This document shows, piece by piece, positions 10,814 to 19,942 of a stretch of DNA of 64,000 nt. The notes beneath the pieces are model-generated. The model did no database searches, was not told the origin of the DNA, and saw nothing but the letters and a program-made list of their open reading frames with translations. The translations under genes were made by a program, and so were the position numbers. Source of the DNA: Lepisosteus oculatus (Eukaryota > Chordata > Actinopteri > Semionotiformes > Lepisosteidae); the NCBI RefSeq assembly GCF_040954835.1, contig NC_090723.1, forward strand, positions 5,528,001 through 5,592,000, read 5' to 3'. The number at the start of each line of letters is the position of its first letter. The first letter of the stretch is position 1.

Positions 10814-13800
10814 GTAAACCTATGTAAAAGCGACCATGCTAACGCCTTTTAAAACCGTGCTCATTGTGTTCAGTGCATATTAAAAAGCCGTTAATGCTCT
10901 CACGTATAAACTGCCAATTGTTTTTATCTTGGTGCTCGATGCTCTGGGTACCCTTTTTGCAAAATCAGAGAGAGTTGCACTGAGTCTGAACGCGGTCCTC
11001 AAAAGCTTCAGAAGAACCATTTCAACTCCCGTTGACTCCCCTCGCAGGCACTGTCGCTGCAGCCTGACGACAGGAACTGCCTGGTGGCTCGGTCGCGCTG
11101 CTATTTGAAGATGGGAGACCCAGAGAAAGCACTGAAGGACGCGGAGTCGTCCCTCAAGGAAGACAACGAGTTCTTCAAGGCACGTCCTCTCGTTCCACCA
11201 AATTAGAGTTGATTCAAGTTAGCAGGCGCAGTCATAAGTCAGTGTGCACAGCGAAAAGCTCTGGTCCAGACCATTGTACAGGCAGCCAAAGGTTTAAAAA
11301 AAAGAACTTTTCCAGCATAGTCAGACATGAGTGTCTGAAACCTTAATGATGCAATCAGGCCTTTTAAACCATAAAAACTCAGCCGGGGAAAAAAATAGCA
11401 TCAACAGAATAAATTCAACAAGATACAATCATAACAATACACAGTACAACGACATTAGCAAGTGCAGAGCTGCATCAAAGAATCTGAGGAGCAGTCTGTA
11501 AGACCTTACAGGCACACAAGGGGTCTCATTCCATTTATAAACAAGCATACAGTTTTCAAGAGAAACCACAATGCTTTATACTGATAGACTGTTTGTTTAA
11601 CCTGCCAGCGTTAAATGAAGTTGAACTCATGAAATGTTGTAGACGTTGTGAGCAGGCAGCGGAAGAAAATCAGAGGACGAAGTGGTGTTATTTTGAAGTC
11701 ATTAACTGTTTCTAACCTGGTGAATCCCTCAGGGTCTTTATCAGAAAGCAGAGGCTCTGTACGCAATGGGAGACTTTGAATTTGCTTTGGTGTTTTATCA
11801 TCGGGGACACAAACTGCGCCCGGAGCTCCAGGAATTCAGACTGGGCATCCAAAAAGCACAGGAGGCAATCGATAATTCTGTAGGAAGTAAGTAAGCCGAG
11901 TGCACTCATGGAATGTGCTGGTCAAGAGCTTTAGAAAAGGATAAGGAATTAAATATGGCAATTAACTGCTATATAGGCGGCACATTTGCAGGGGTTAGAA
12001 TTGCTGCCTTGGCAGTGCTGAGGCCCTGGATTCAGTTACAGGCTTGGGATGGAGTTTGTATGTTTTTCCCCGTTTGCATGAGAAGGTGCTCCAGTTTCCG
12101 GTCTAAAACACATATAGTAGGTTAATTGGCTTCTGCAAAAATTGGCCCTGGGGGTGAGAGCGAGCATGTCTTTTGGAATGGCTCGGGCTTTAGTAACTGC
12201 AAGGTGTGGTACTGTATTTGTGTTACATTCTGCATTGATTCTGTGAATAGCATTGGGCTGGCAAGGATATACAAAAATAAAAATTTTAGTTATAAGCAGT
12301 AGTCCCATTTCTTTTACGATTCTTAACAGTGGTAGGTGAAGTCATCCTTCTTTCCAAAGACCTTTCCAATAGACCTTATAGGGAATGTTAATGGTCTCAA
12401 ATGTGTTCTTCTGTTTCCCAGGCCCTTCATCTGTGAAGCTGGAAAACAAAGGAGACCTGTCTTTCTTCCATAAAAAGGATGAGGTAAGGTTGCTTACTTG
12501 TTAATGCTGTTAAACAGGGAGCTTAAGTGCCGTTTTTCAAAATGATTGGGGGTGCTCTTAGCTTTCATTACTAATAAGAGCGTGTTAAGGGGAACAAGTT
12601 CCTTTGTATTTCTGTCCGGCTAATGACATTATTTACTGTGTCTTCTGTGTCCAGCAAATCTCTGTAAATATGGGGCACCAAAGTATATTTTGTTTTTGTT
12701 TGTAGAACTTATCAAAACAACAGAATCCATCCTGGGGCTTAAGGGAATCTCCTAGACTGATGAGCTGAAACTGGAAACTACTGTACGTGAAAGTGCATTT
12801 AAAACTGAGAATCGGAGATACCTCTTTCCCCAAAGGGGTGTGGTTGTAGGAGACAGGCTATATAGTCATCTTGGCTTCTTTCAAGAAACAGGCGGATGAG
12901 ATTCTTGGATGAATTATCTACTAACTACCAAACAGGCTAGATCGCCTAAGTGGCCATCTCTTATTTGTAACCTGTCTTAATGTTCTCATAACACAAGCCC
13001 AGTAAGAGAAAGCAGGGACGTGTGACAGATGTGATAACTGGTCCATCGGCAGTTCTGGGCACACCGGTAGGTAATTCTGAGCCTCTTGCAGGTCAAGAAA
13101 GGGAAGCCTAAGGAAGCGGTCAGGCCCCTGAAGAGGGAGCAGAAGCAGCAGAGTAAGAAGGAGAGTCCGAAGACGGAGAAGACAGCGAGGCAGCTGCTTG
13201 GCGAGCTGTACAGCGACAAAGAGTACCTGGAGAAGCTGCTGAAAGATGAAGGTGCCTAGTGCTCTTTCACTGATCACCCTTCACTCCTGGGCGTCTCTCA
13301 GCATCTTCAGCGCAGCGAGACGCATCAGTATGAAATAGCACTTTTTACCCTGTTCATTCAGAAACCAAAATAACAAAGAGCTTGCTCTAGCATAAAATCG
13401 GAATCAAAACTTTCAGAGCGTATTTTAAATCCCTGTTTGAGGTGGCTGTGAATGATTTCGATGTGTACACACTTCTGTCGGCAGTTTTGGCTGCTCAGCT
13501 GGAATAATCTTTTTTTATTTGTGCCAAGTAGGATCAACTGTTTGTTTTTTTTCCCCGTTGCGCTTGTGCGCCCGTTGCTAGGGGCCAGTCGAGTCCACGA
13601 GCCTCCCCTGTCCAGTTTTCTGAGCGCTAATGTCGCTGGGAACGTGTGATCCTCAGATTTGATCAAGGGGAACCTGCGGAGCGGGATGAAGGTCCAGGAC
13701 CTCATCCTCGGCGGCATCGCCTACCTGGACACCCGCACGGAATTCTGGAGGCAGCAGAAGCCCATCTACGCCCGGGAGCGGGACCGCAAGCTGATGCAGC

Positions 13801-16800
13801 AGAAGTGGAACAAGACCCGGCAGAACAAGCCCTGCGACCCCACCGGATACATCCTGAGGAGCCTGGAGGAGATCGACATGGGTGAGCCCCCCGCAGCTGC
13901 AGACACGGGTGCAGCTGACCTCTTCAGCAGCACCTTGACAGGGGATCAACTGCTGAAGGGTTCTTCATCTTGAATGGAATTGAATTGAATTGAAGGGTGT
14001 CCATCCACTAAATGCACGCTTTAATTATATTCGCCTGTTGAGTAAATGTACGTGCGGGTGAGGTTAATCCCCAGTAGCCCAGGCCAGCAGAGCTGGTGAT
14101 GAACTAGCCTCACGTGCAGGATTGCACTTTAAAGGGGAGCTGCAATGCTATTTTCATATACCGGGGTTAGAAAGACTCAGCATTGATGAGTGCATTTCAA
14201 ACCACAATAAAAGTCAAATGTACATAATGACTTGTAAAGAATCTAATTTATATAACAATAGACTAAATTAAACTGCGCTATGTTCAGCAATTGGGAATGA
14301 GGCAACATAATTTTTGATTTTGAGACTCTATATCACAGTACATTAGTCATTATAGTGACTAGTGAGCAGGAAGGGCTGCTTCACGTCGCAATTCATGGGA
14401 ACTAGAATGTGAGTTTGCAAGACGCATGGCAACGTGCAGTAATTTCACAAAGTGCTTAATCTGACCATTGCATTCCTTTTGTTACCGAGATTTAACAACC
14501 GGTCTGAGAAACTGGGACCGTAACTCGCCTTTAAGTGTGGCCGTGTCCGCCGGATGTGTTCTCAGCTCTGGCTGCGGGCAACGCGGAGGGGAGCTGCAAA
14601 AAAACGCGGCAGGTCCTGCACACGGTCCAGGCCTGGTCCGACGAGCACGTGCCGAACAAGAGGGAGGTGATGGGTAACCTGTACAGCTGCATGGGGAACG
14701 CCCTGATCGAGATGGGGGACATGGACGGAGCGCTGGACAACCACAAGAGGGACCTGGACATTGCCAAGGAGAAGTAAGACTCAGAATCACTTTCCCCTTT
14801 GTCCCAACCTTAAATATTGTATATTAATTTGGATTTAAAACAAGCACTCAGAGAGATGGTTTGGATACTAAACACTGTCTTCCCCTGACACCAAACAGAC
14901 CTAGACTTCGGAGTTAAAGATCATATTGGCGAATGTGACTGATCTGGGACCTTTTTATTCACTGCAGGAAGAGGACTTTTTTAACCACCAAGAAATAAGA
15001 GGTTATTTAGGCCAGTTAATTTGACTTTCCCTAGGTTTGTTTCAGTTTTTTGTCAAGAACAGACACCTCTACCTTTAAATGCACATTCAGTTTTTAAACG
15101 CTGTCTGATGCCTCTGATTTTCCGCTGTCCTCTCTTTGTAATAGCAATCTTCCAGAAGCAAAATCCAGGGCTTTGGACAACATTGGTCGAGTGTACGCCA
15201 GGATTGGAAAATTCCCACAAGCCATAGAAGCGTGAGTGACCAGCAGTTGTGCATGTAGTTTGGTATTGAACTGATGGTTTGACAGCAGTCTTACCTCTTT
15301 GTAGCCTGATCTCATCACATCTTAGAAACAGGCAAGACTGGTATGGTACTGGGACCCAGATCGTTTTGGAAAATCAGGCCGTTGCCTGATGTGGTGTTGG
15401 TGGGCCAGAATGTGGCGTTTTTTACTTTTTCTCTGGATACTTTCCAAACCAGTGCCCCAGAACGGTGATCGGGGTACTGCTGTAGCAGGTGGTGTACTTC
15501 AGATGAGACCATTAATGACCCCATTGCACTGTTTGTAAGGGTAGGGGTGTTAGCCCCGGCTCCCCTGTTAAATTGCACTTCAGGCTTGCGTGACCTGACC
15601 TCCTCAATTCAAACTCTCAACTCTCCACCTGATTTGTTAAGTGGTGGGGCTCCTGATGCACAATGCCTGCCTTGTGTCACCTGACTGAGTCATAAACACC
15701 AGTGGTGGATGAAGTGGGTTCCTTCCTATAAGTGAAGTGTCTGTCTCCCTTGAGATTAAGAACACTATACTATGTTCTACATATGTACTATTTGTAAAGG
15801 GTTATTTGCTAAATACAAATGAACATTTACATATGAAGACAGACAGCAGAACAACTCACTCCAGGATTCCCGAATGCCTTATCAGAGTAGAATTTTGCAG
15901 GTACAATTGAATGCTTATTTGATTAAGATGCATTGCCTGCTTACGTCGAGTGCTGTGGTGCTTGCAGAGTGGGCCATACATGTAGGCTCTGCAGGTAGCC
16001 GTGGGAGAGCCTGAGTGGATGCAGGAAATAAAGGGTAATTCCAATTTGTGTGGCTGTGTATAATGCAAAAATATCTAAGGGTTTTTAGACAAAAATATCT
16101 GAAATATCTGTGACCTGATATTTGGTTTCCATTCTTGCTTCCTGCCATCCTTGAGAAACAACGCAATGGGCAACGGTGGGCGCCCAGTAAACGGTATTAA
16201 AGGGGAGAGGGGTGGGGGGTGCTCTTTTTTCTCCTTAGCTGGGAGGAGAAGATCCCTCTGGCCAAGACGAGCCTGGAGAAGACGTGGCTGTTCCACGAGA
16301 TCGGGCGCTGCCACCTGGAGCTGGGCCACCACGCGGTGGCGCGGGATTACGGCGACCGGTCGCTGGCAGCGGCCCTGGAGACGGGGGACAGCGAGTGGCA
16401 GCTGAACGCCAGCGTCCTGGTGGCTCAGTCCGATGGTGAGTGAGGGGCCCGGGCCCCGCTCCCCCCCCCTCGTGGCCCTGGGCCGGTGATGACGTCGCCC
16501 CCTCACCGTACCTTTCTCCTGTTCGCCCCACGCAGTGAAACTGGGCAATTTCCCGTCTGCTGTGACGTCCTTCCAGAAGGCGCTCGAGATCGCCAAGCTC
16601 CTGAAAGATGATGCAGCTCAGCAGGCCGTCCAGAAGGTAATGTCGCCCTGGCGCACAGAATATTGCCTCCACAATGTGGTGTCCTTCAGATGGATGATAA
16701 AATAAGGTTCTGACTACTTGGCACTGTTTGTAAGAGTAGGGATATCAAGCCCAATTCCCTGGTTAAATTCCACTTCAAGCTTGGCACAACCTTTAATTCA

Positions 16801-17998
16801 GACTCTTCGTCGTCCAACTGCTCTGCTGTGTGGAGGGGCTGCTGATGCATTGTAGCTGCCTTGTGTCTCCTGGGTGAGTCGTGAACTTCAGCGGAGGACG
16901 AACCGGACCCCCCCTATATGTTAAGTGCTTCTGCTTTTGGAGGAACAACACTACACTAATGCAAGGAACTAATTTTTTTTTGCTGAATACAGTTGAACTT
17001 TCGTTCCTCTTGCTGAGAGACTAAGTTTCTTCTTGCAGGGAACATCTTGTTTAGCCTGATGAACTTTTGCCTTGTGAGGCTTTATAGAAAGGCACCATGA
17101 TTGCGCCTCCCAGCAACGGGCCCAATCTATGAAGCAGAAATTGAACGAAATGTGTTGACGCCGCTGCTTTCTGAGTTAAAGGAAAGGTGTGATAACAGCG
17201 CTGTGATATTGTCATTGCCTTTCTTGGATTAGTGGAACAAAATCATTTGTATAGAGAGATTCCTGTTCTTATGTCTATTTTCTGTTCCTATATATACTGT
17301 ATAGTATGTGTTTTATCTTGTCTTCTACAGAAATTATTTTTCATAGGTAATACATTTGATGTTAGAAGCTGTTGATTTTCTTTTTTTTGTCCTTCAGGCT
17401 CTTAATGATGCTGCAAAACACACCACTGGTGAGCCGAAAGCAGATCAGAGCACAGCTGAAAAGATGGCTGACGATGGTATTTAATAGCTTTTGATGATGA
17501 AGGAACGTCTACGTCTTCAGCAGAGCCACTATGATATTCCTCATGAATTCCACCCCCCTCATTAATAAAACATTTAAAAAGTGTCTTAAATAAAAAATGG
17601 CTTAATTAGCCGAATTGCAGCTGTTTCAAGTGCAAATATCAAATCATTGGAGTCTAAGTCTTTTGCCCTGCGCTTATTCAAGTGAAGTGCGGGATATTAT
17701 GAATGGACAGACGTGCGACTTTAAATAAATAGAAATGAATAGAGGATTGTACTCCATCTGAACGGATAAAGATGCAACTCAATAAAGATGCAATCTGATT
17801 TTTCATAGCAGATCTTTTTTCCATCTAAGTAAAAAAGAAAGTTTCCTGAATGAATATACATACCAGAAACTCTGTCTTACAATCACTCATTTGTTGTTGG
17901 TAATGTAGTATAGCTTAAGTTATTCATTTTCCTTTTTTTTAGATGGAGTGAATGTGAGAGAGCAAATGAAAGAGAAGATGGAGGTTAACGAAGACTGA
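10694..17998 (+). CDS. odad4: ODAD4 / TTC25, outer dynein arm docking complex subunit 4
   Basis: TPR protein of motile cilia needed to attach the outer dynein arm docking complex to doublet microtubules. Twelve exons join in frame to 526 codons plus TGA. Order: N-terminal TPRs (about residues 18-130), a basic Lys/Gln/Ser-rich linker (about 156-185), the diagnostic segment with TARQLLGELYSDKEYLEKLL and FWRQQKPIYARERDRKLMQ (about 187-260), then a C-terminal TPR array (about 300-490) with SRALDNIGRVYARIGKF and KTWLFHEIGRCHLELG. The start is the first ATG (MSDQDEGEQG), similar to the mammalian MSDPEGE. The human protein is about 670 aa; its long charged C-terminal extension is absent and the protein ends EKMEVNED. 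Intron 2 appears to be GC-AG. Ciliary regulation is supported only by a candidate X-box. Confidence 0.95.
11048..11179 (+). CDS. odad4: ODAD4 exon 2, TPR; probable GC donor
   Basis: 44 codons, residues 41-84 (LVARSRCYLKMGDPEKALKD...). Acceptor ...cccctcgcag. The frame and the next exon require the exon to end at AAG (11177-11179), followed by gcacgt, so the donor is GC rather than GT. Confidence 0.88.
11733..11886 (+). CDS. odad4: ODAD4 exon 3, TPR
   Basis: 154 bp, residues 85-135: GLYQKAEALYAMGDFEFALV, then the YHRGHKLRP motif. Acceptor ...gaatccctcag, donor A|gtaagt; leaves one base of a Ser codon. Confidence 0.94.
12000..12150 (+). repeat. Fish interspersed repeat fragment (same family as 46451-46775)
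   Basis: Contains 'ggagtttgtatgttttccc..gtttgc', 'ggtgctccagtttccggt' and 'gtaggttaattggcttctg', a family widespread in fish genomes. Lies in ODAD4 intron 3. Degraded and noncoding. Confidence 0.65.
12422..12483 (+). CDS. odad4: ODAD4 exon 4
   Basis: 62 bp, completes Ser and reads PSSVKLENKGDLSFFHKKDE, strongly conserved with the mammalian protein. Acceptor ...ctgtttcccag, donor GAG|gtaagg. Confidence 0.94.
12782..12985 (+). repeat. Degraded interspersed repeat, intron 4 of ODAD4
   Basis: Shares 'cccaaaggg.tgtgg..gtag', 'ttctttcaagaaacagg.ggatgag' and later blocks with copies at 28060-28330 and 57380-57530. Probably a LINE-related remnant; no coding frame left. Confidence 0.55.
13092..13251 (+). 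CDS. odad4: ODAD4 exon 5, basic linker
   Basis: 160 bp, residues 157-209. A Lys/Gln-rich, low-complexity linker followed by the conserved RQLLGELYSDKEYLEKLLKD. Acceptor ...gcctcttgcag, donor AAG|gtgcct. Confidence 0.93.
13657..13881 (+). CDS. odad4: ODAD4 exon 6, signature segment
   Basis: 225 bp, residues 210-284, including IAYLDTRTEFWRQQKPIYAR, the most family-specific stretch. Acceptor ...tgatcctcag, donor ATGG|gtgagc. Very GC-rich. Confidence 0.95.
14566..14773 (+). CDS. odad4: ODAD4 exon 7, TPR
   Basis: 208 bp, residues 285-353. Encodes VPNKREVMGNLYSCMGNALI and a following TPR helix. Acceptor ...gtgttctcag, donor GAA|gtaaga; leaves two bases of an Asn codon. Confidence 0.94.
15145..15231 (+). 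CDS. odad4: ODAD4 exon 8, TPR
   Basis: 87 bp, residues 354-382 (LPEAKSRALDNIGRVYARIG). Acceptor ...ctttgtaatag, donor GC|gtgagt. Confidence 0.94.
15475..15770 (+). repeat. SINE-like repeat, copy A (ODAD4 intron 8)
   Basis: About 300 bp homologous to 16673-16960: shared 'cttcagatg', 'gcactgtttgtaag.gtaggg', 'ttaaatt.cacttca.gcttg', 'gctgatgca', 'tgccttgtgtc.cctg.. tgagtc' and a 'taagtg' end. Two copies in introns of the same gene, same orientation, clearly diverged. Confidence 0.7.
16239..16435 (+). CDS. odad4: ODAD4 exon 9, TPR
   Basis: 197 bp, residues 383-448: WEEKIPLAKTSLEKTWLFHE, then the DSEWQLNASVLVAQ block. Acceptor ...tctccttag, donor ATG|gtgagt. Confidence 0.94.
16536..16636 (+). 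CDS. odad4: ODAD4 exon 10, last TPR
   Basis: 101 bp, residues 449-482 (VKLGNFPSAVTSFQKALEIA). Acceptor ...ccccacgcag, donor AAG|gtaatg. The intron before it is only 100 bp. Confidence 0.93.
16673..16960 (+). repeat. SINE-like repeat, copy B (ODAD4 intron 10)
   Basis: Direct, diverged copy of the element at 15475-15770. Their divergence implies independent insertions or an old duplication, not a recent one. Confidence 0.7.
17398..17476 (+). CDS. odad4: ODAD4 exon 11
   Basis: 79 bp, residues 483-508, hydrophilic (HTTGEPKADQSTAEKMADDG). Acceptor ...tgtccttcag. The donor GATG|gtattt is weak; read-through adds one residue (Ile) and stops at TAA 17482-17484, giving an alternative C-terminus. Confidence 0.85.
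17564..17594 (+). terminator. Two AATAAA signals in ODAD4 intron 11
   Basis: AATAAA at 17564-17569 and 17589-17594, 80-110 bases beyond the stop reached if exon 11 is not spliced. They would allow a shorter transcript ending before exon 12. Confidence 0.5.
17943..17998 (+). CDS. odad4: ODAD4 exon 12 with stop
   Basis: 56 bp after acceptor ...cctttttttttag; encodes GVNVREQMKEKMEVNED and TGA (17996-17998). The short charged terminus replaces the long extension of mammals. Confidence 0.82.
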
Positions 17999-18659
17999 AA
18001 AGGAAACTTTTCAGGAACTTATGAAAAAATAACATTTTATATCCCAATTTTTCAGTCCTTTCTATGCTGTGTCATTCTCATTTTAGTTGCAGCCATTCCC
18101 TCTGATATATATATATATTTAATACTTCCTTTTCATTGTGATATCATTTATCCTTTGGTTTCTGCTACACCGAGACGCGTGTGTTTATGGACACTGGTGT
18201 TTATGACTGACCAGCTCTTTGTGCCATGCCCCAGAACAGGCAGTCAGACTGGACTCTGGCACTGGTAACATAAGTTTAATTCCAAGTTGGAAAAAAGTAG
18301 AAAGAAGCAAGAACACAACATTTTGGCTGTACAGCCACATGCATACATGTACGGACCTGCACAAGGCTTCATAGCTGAGTCTTTGTGCTTTCTTCTTTCT
18401 TTCTACGTTTCAGTGAAGAGCTGATCTCTGCTTGCTCCTCTCCAGCTCGCACACTGGCACAGCGCCCCACTCTCCAGGGGAGTGCCTGTGAGGGTGGGTT
18501 TGTCCTACTGCGCTTCTCTGTTGCTGACTGCTGTTAAGGAACCGTACAGAAAGAGTTTCACAATGGGTTACGTGTCTATCCCTGCGTACGTCTGTTTGTT
18601 ATTGCTACGGAACACCACGGGCTGATGAACGCAAGACTTGGCCTTATCATCCAAATAAA
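17999..18659 (+). other. odad4: ODAD4 3' UTR and flanking sequence
   Basis: Noncoding sequence after the TGA with an (AT)n run near 18103-18120 and an AATAAA at 18654-18659 that may be the distal 3' end. The stretch 18265-18420 resembles a diverged repeat with internally inverted 'agaaagaag...' and 'cttctttct' arms. Confidence 0.4.
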
Positions 18660-19700
18660 AAAGTACAGTATGACCCTTTGTGAACTGATTTTTTGTTCTA
18701 TGTAGAAAGAGTAAGAAGCGCTCGTATATTATAGGAATGCTTCCTTTGATAGAAAATTCATTCAAAAAGTTTCATTGCTGTACAATGATATTTAGGGGCA
18801 GCATTATTTAGGTGCAGGGAAATCTCTATGTCTGGACGTCTGTGTTTAAATTACTCATGTTGAATATTCTGATGTTAAAAGGTTGTCAAAGGATTCCTTC
18901 ATACAAGGTGTGCATATTTTATTTTATTAGATACATAGACTTATCAGTTATTAGATATTACAATTTGCTTCAAAAGCAGTTCTTTTTTTCATTCATGTAC
19001 AGGAAAACTTGGCAGAGTGTGCACATTGAAATTCAGTCTGTTCCAGTGGCACACAGTTCACATCGGTCTGTCTGGGAGAAGAACTCTGACCAGTGTCGAC
19101 TTCAGTGTCTAAAAGGACACATCTGACCAACAGACATTCCATGTCTCATAAGGACAAATCAAACCATGGCACCTGTAACACCAGGAAGCAGTAGGGCATT
19201 CAGATACTTTATTTTCTGAGTGTGGAAAATGTTCAATCATGTGATATTTTAAAGGTGTTTTAAAGTTGCCATGTCAAAGAATTTTAAATTAAAATAGAAA
19301 GTCGGGACCTCGGTTTAACAACTCATCTGAAAGATGGTGCCTTTTTTACACTATAGTCACTATACTGGGGCATTAAGACGCACACAGACCGCAGGGTGAG
19401 CAATAATGCTGGAAGACAGGTGCATATTCAAGCGAATGTCCTTGGGCTGCACTGGTACCCGAAAGGAACTATTCTAGAAGGTACAATGTAAATGACAAAT
19501 AGACAGAGTCAGGCACCCTGACAATGTCATTCCAGCTGCTAGCGAGCTTCAATCTGCTCCCCATACAAAACGACAACAGTTTCGGCTAGGGAGAAACAAG
19601 CTAGACTCATATCGGGGAGTTCTGATTTCTCCTGCATGGGTCATTAAGACTCGCAAATAGAATAAGGTGTGCTGGTTTAAAAACACAAAACAAACACTTT
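18660..19700. other. ODAD4-CNP spacer
   Basis: AT-rich, with no coding exon recognised. It includes a fragment of the 5S-derived SINE at 19303-19405. Confidence 0.65.
19303..19405 (-). repeat. Fragment of the 5S-derived SINE
   Basis: Matches the middle of the full copy at 58769-59300: 'tcatctgaa', 'actatactggggcatta', 'cacacagaccgcagggtgagc'. Same orientation; both ends lost. Confidence 0.7.
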
Positions 19701-19918
19701 TGACAATGGGCGACGCGAGAGCGCGCGCCGCGCCGCCCGGCCCTGGAAGCATCACGTGCGCACACCAGAGCTGCCGGAAGGCCGCTGTTTCTGGTTCTGT
19801 TTCCTGCAGGAGGTCTGTTGGCATTGTTAATGAGGGGGGCGGTATCTGCACTTAAAACAAGTACAAAGCGCAGGCTTGCAGGAGCACACGCCAACGCGAG
19901 CTGAGGAGGGTGACACGC
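19700..19918 (+). promoter_or_regulatory. cnp: CNP promoter / CpG-rich 5' region
   Basis: A short, very CpG-dense stretch (gcgacgcgagagcgcgcgcc) in AT-rich surroundings, with an E-box CACGTG at 19753-19758 and an ETS-type CCGGAAG at 19774-19780. It lies just before the predicted first exon, so I take it as the promoter. Start site not determined. Confidence 0.55.
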
Positions 19919-19942
19919 ATGCTGCTTACCAGCTCCAGCTTG
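19919..19942 (+). CDS. cnp: CNP predicted exon 1 coding part (long isoform)
   Basis: ATG followed by seven codons (MLLTSSSL) to a strong donor TTG|gtgagt. It joins in phase 0 to the exon at 21582 with an open frame through to the internal Met, giving a Lys/Arg-rich leader with no acidic residue. The position just after a CpG-dense region supports a real first exon. Not proven; the upstream limit is unknown. Confidence 0.55.

Noticed and set aside
13252..13656. Longer ODAD4 exon 5 reading through to a stop (...DEGA*)
   Set aside because: The frame continues correctly only by splicing to 13657, which restores the conserved DLIKGNLRSGMKVQDLI segment.
16075..16672. Minus-strand frames of 145-173 codons over ODAD4 exons 9-10
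   Set aside because: Antisense shadows of GC-rich ODAD4 exons that extend through introns without any family resemblance.
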